Shown in pieces: positions 13,809 to 15,696 of a DNA stretch of 15,696 bases. Position 1 is the first letter of the stretch, and each line of letters opens with the position of its first letter. A model generated the notes under the pieces. The model worked only from the letters and a program-made list of their open reading frames with translations. It searched no databases and was not told the DNA's origin. Origin of the DNA: Salinisphaera sp035690525 (GTDB lineage: Bacteria > Pseudomonadota > Gammaproteobacteria > Nevskiales > Salinisphaeraceae); the NCBI RefSeq assembly GCF_035690525.1, contig NZ_DASSKM010000144.1:1-15696 (forward strand), written 5' to 3'. The position numbers and the translations under genes were made by a program.

Positions 13809-14930
13809 ATGAAACGATTACTGGGTTTGTGCGCTGTGGGTCTGGCGCTGGTTGTCGCGGCAGGCCCGGCCATGGCCGATAGCAGCCAACAGCAGCTGGT
13901 GGTGATCGATCAGGACACATCCGGGCCGGGCGGGTCCAATATCCGCTCGATGCTGGCGCTGATCCAGTCGCCCCAGGTCAAGGTGCTGGGTATTGGGGTC
14001 GTAACCGGCAATGCCTGGATGAAAGCCGAGACCGAGCACACGCTACGCATGCTCGAACTCATCGGCCGGCGCGATATACCGGTCTATAAAGGCGCGGTCC
14101 ATCCATTGGTGCGCAATCGAGAAAGAACGCTGGCGGTGCAGAAATTCTACGGCCATATCGCCTGGCTGGGCGCGTGGGGCGGCGATGGTTCGAATCCGAG
14201 CGGTTTTCCCACCGATCCCAATGCCAGGCAGAAGATGCCGGAGGGCCGGCCCTCGATCAGCGCCCGTGAGCAAGACGCCGCGCATTTTCTGATCCATGCG
14301 GTGCATGCGCATCCGGGCCAGGTCACGGTCTATGCCGCCGGTCCGCTGACCGATCTGGCGCTGGCCCAGCGCATCGATCCGAGTTTCGCCAGGACCGCAA
14401 AGCAGCTCGTGGTCATGGGCGGATCGATTTCGCCGGTAACCGATAACGCCGAGTTCACCACCAGCCCGAGCCACGAATTCAACTTCTGGTTCGATCCCGA
14501 GGCCGCGCATATCGTGCTCAACGCGCCGTGGCCCAAGATTATAGACACGTCCGTCGATATCTCGTTGCAGAGCAAGTATACGGATAAGATGCAGGCGGCG
14601 ATCGCCGAGTCGGACAGCCCGGCCGCGCAATATCTGGCGAAATACGACACCGAACGCTACTACATGTGGGACGAGATCGCGGCGCTGGCCTGGCTGCATC
14701 CGGACCTGGTGACCCGCACGCGCACGCTGTATCTGGATACCGACATGAGCCACGGTCCGAGTTACGGGGATACGCTGGCGTGGACGCAAAAGAGCAAGCC
14801 CGACGCGCACGAGGGGCCGCCGGCGATCGTACAGATGAAGCTCGATCGCAAGGCCTTCGACAACACCTTCATCGACTTGATGCGCGCGCCGACACCGCAC
14901 GCGACGCACCCGGCGATCGCCGGCCCATAG
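13809..14930 (+). CDS. exported nucleoside hydrolase-like protein with a degenerate metal motif
   Basis: The 373-residue product has a clear signal peptide (MKRLL, hydrophobic core to about 20, AMA cleavage after Ala23), so it should act in the periplasm or outside the cell. The fold is that of nucleoside hydrolases: VYAAGPLTDLALA, VVMGGSISP, HEFNFWFDPEAAHIVL (222-237, with Asn225 and Asp229) and MWDEIAALAWLHPDL with Asp288 in the place of the last metal Asp. The N-terminal signature DxDPGxDD is altered to DQDTSGPGGSN (34-44): Asp34 and Asp36 remain, but a 3-residue insertion and Ser43-Asn44 replace the paired aspartates. It resembles an uncharacterised subfamily that I recall with a similar DxDSGPGG motif. 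GAGGGAG (13797-13803) is its ribosome site. Activity on nucleosides is inferred, not proven. Confidence 0.85.
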   Translation: MKRLLGLCAVGLALVVAAGPAMADSSQQQLVVIDQDTSGPGGSNIRSMLALIQSPQVKVLGIGVVTGNAWMKAETEHTLRMLELIGRRDIPVYKGAVHPLVRNRERTLAVQKFYGHIAWLGAWGGDGSNPSGFPTDPNARQKMPEGRPSISAREQDAAHFLIHAVHAHPGQVTVYAAGPLTDLALAQRIDPSFARTAKQLVVMGGSISPVTDNAEFTTSPSHEFNFWFDPEAAHIVLNAPWPKIIDTSVDISLQSKYTDKMQAAIAESDSPAAQYLAKYDTERYYMWDEIAALAWLHPDLVTRTRTLYLDTDMSHGPSYGDTLAWTQKSKPDAHEGPPAIVQMKLDRKAFDNTFIDLMRAPTPHATHPAIAGP

Positions 14931-15261
14931 CCGCGCGGTTTCAAGCATTCTGGGACGATTCACAGGCAAACCCACGATCCGGCCGAACAGCGCTGGCATG
15001 CGATCCCGGCTACACCGGAAAATCGGTTCGTCGGTGCCGGATAGCGCCGGCACGCCGATGCCCGGAGACTCAAATCACTGAATCCAAGCCATAAACAGGC
15101 GACCCGGCGAGCGACAAGATGTGCCGCGGACGTGCGAGATCGCGACGCGGGCGTCGTGCCGGTCCGGAACTGAAACCACGGCCGCATGCCGATCTATGGC
15201 AAGATGCGCCACTTTGCCGGCCCGCGCGCCGGCATTGCTTTGGTTTGACTAAGGACGATAT
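14931..15261. other. intergenic region before the adenosine kinase gene
   Basis: No credible gene is seen in these 331 bp. It holds two hairpins: GTGCCGG (15034-15040) with CCGGCAC (15047-15053), loop of 6, and TGCCGGC (15215-15221) with GCCGGCA (15228-15234), loop of 6. Neither has a proper T-run. I find no convincing sigma70 promoter for the downstream gene. It has a Shine-Dalgarno AAGGA at 15251-15255. Confidence 0.6.
15215..15234 (+). terminator. hairpin upstream of the adenosine kinase gene
   Basis: A perfect 7-bp GC-rich stem encloses a 6-nt loop (CCGCGC), followed by ATTGCTTTGGTTTG, which is T-rich but interrupted. It might end the nucleoside operon transcript or form in the leader of the next gene, 27 bp before its start. 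Confidence 0.35.
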
Positions 15262-15696
15262 ATGTCGGCTCTGATCTGTGGCTCGATCGCTTTCGACACC
15301 ATCATGGTGTATTCCGGGCAGTTCAAGAACGAGATCCTGCCCGACCAGGTGCATATGCTGAACGTGTCGTTCCTGGTGCCCGACATGCGCCGGGAGTTCG
15401 GCGGCTGTGCCGGCAATATCGCCTATTCGCTGGCGCTGCTGGGCGGCGACGGCAAGGCCATGGGCACCGTGGGCAGCGATTTCGATGTCTATGCGGACTG
15501 GATGGACCAGAACGGCGTCAGCCGCGACTACGTCAAGCGCATCGACGAGGCCTATACCGCGCAGGCGTACATCACCACCGACATGGACGACAATCAGATC
15601 ACCGCCTTCCATCCGGGGGCGATGAATTACGCGCACGTCCAGGAAGTGCCGCGCGATGCCGGCATCACGCTCGGCATCGTTGCGCCCGATGGCAAG
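15262..15696 (+). CDS. PfkB-family adenosine kinase, 5' part
   Basis: An open frame of 145 codons begins at ATG 15262 (Shine-Dalgarno AAGGA, 6 nt upstream) and runs off the window. It starts SALICGSIAFDTIMVYSGQF and continues with LPDQVHMLNVSFLV, REFGGCAGNIAYSLALLGG (the PfkB GG-x-GN substrate motif) and FHPGAMNYAHV. This pattern resembles the M. tuberculosis adenosine kinase group of PfkB sugar kinases rather than ribokinase. The enzyme would phosphorylate adenosine to AMP with ATP. The catalytic Asp and anion-hole region (GAGD-like) lie beyond the window end. Its closeness to the nucleoside cluster fits purine salvage, but the 331-bp gap suggests a separate transcript. Ribokinase or another sugar kinase remains possible. 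Confidence 0.85.
   Translation, partial: MSALICGSIAFDTIMVYSGQFKNEILPDQVHMLNVSFLVPDMRREFGGCAGNIAYSLALLGGDGKAMGTVGSDFDVYADWMDQNGVSRDYVKRIDEAYTAQAYITTDMDDNQITAFHPGAMNYAHVQEVPRDAGITLGIVAPDGK

Noticed and set aside
15070..15636. 188-codon minus-strand frame at the right end
   Set aside because: It is antisense to the adenosine kinase gene, whose conserved PfkB motifs are unmistakable on the plus strand.

Overview
The window looks like the chromosome of a GC-rich gammaproteobacterium. Third codon positions are mostly G or C, a UbiH/UbiI-type hydroxylase precedes the glycine-cleavage operon as in E. coli (ubiI-gcvT), and the closest remembered relatives of several proteins (DeoR, Tsx, RihA, Udp) are enterobacterial. 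A halophilic or marine genus such as Salinisphaera is a guess that the sequence does not prove. No tRNA, rRNA, CRISPR array, insertion sequence or phage gene was seen.

Left part (1-5776): the 3' end of a ubiquinone-biosynthesis FAD monooxygenase is followed by a 568-bp intergenic region. That region holds three tandem hairpins, a 10-nt periodic repeat, a sigma70-like promoter and a tandem glycine riboswitch. The riboswitch leads into gcvT, gcvH, gcvPA and gcvPB, which encode the T, H and two-subunit P proteins of the glycine cleavage system. A perfect 11-bp inverted repeat links the aptamer-2 P1 region to the sequence just before the gcvT start codon and suggests a translational ON switch. 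A 33-codon ORF with a strong Shine-Dalgarno sequence fills the gap between gcvPA and gcvPB.

Middle and right part (5794-14930): a nucleoside-catabolism locus. A divergent deoR repressor gene faces a rightward gene series: deoC, a cytosolic RihA-like nucleoside hydrolase, a Tsx outer-membrane nucleoside channel, an NCS1-family permease, cytidine deaminase, phosphopentomutase, uridine phosphorylase, and an exported nucleoside hydrolase with a degenerate metal site. Two 16-bp sites matching the E. coli DeoR operator format lie in the AT-rich deoR-deoC gap, 199 bp apart. Several junctions (NCS1/cdd, deoB/udp) overlap by 1-4 bp.

Together the genes describe a route from outer membrane to central metabolism. 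Nucleosides enter through Tsx, may be split in the periplasm by the exported hydrolase, and bases or nucleosides cross the inner membrane through the NCS1 permease. In the cytosol Cdd, Udp and the RihA-like enzyme convert pyrimidine nucleosides, and DeoB and DeoC carry the pentose phosphate to glyceraldehyde-3-phosphate and acetaldehyde. After a 331-bp gap, a truncated adenosine-kinase gene begins and would salvage adenosine to AMP. No NupC/NupG nucleoside permease, deoA or deoD is present in the window.
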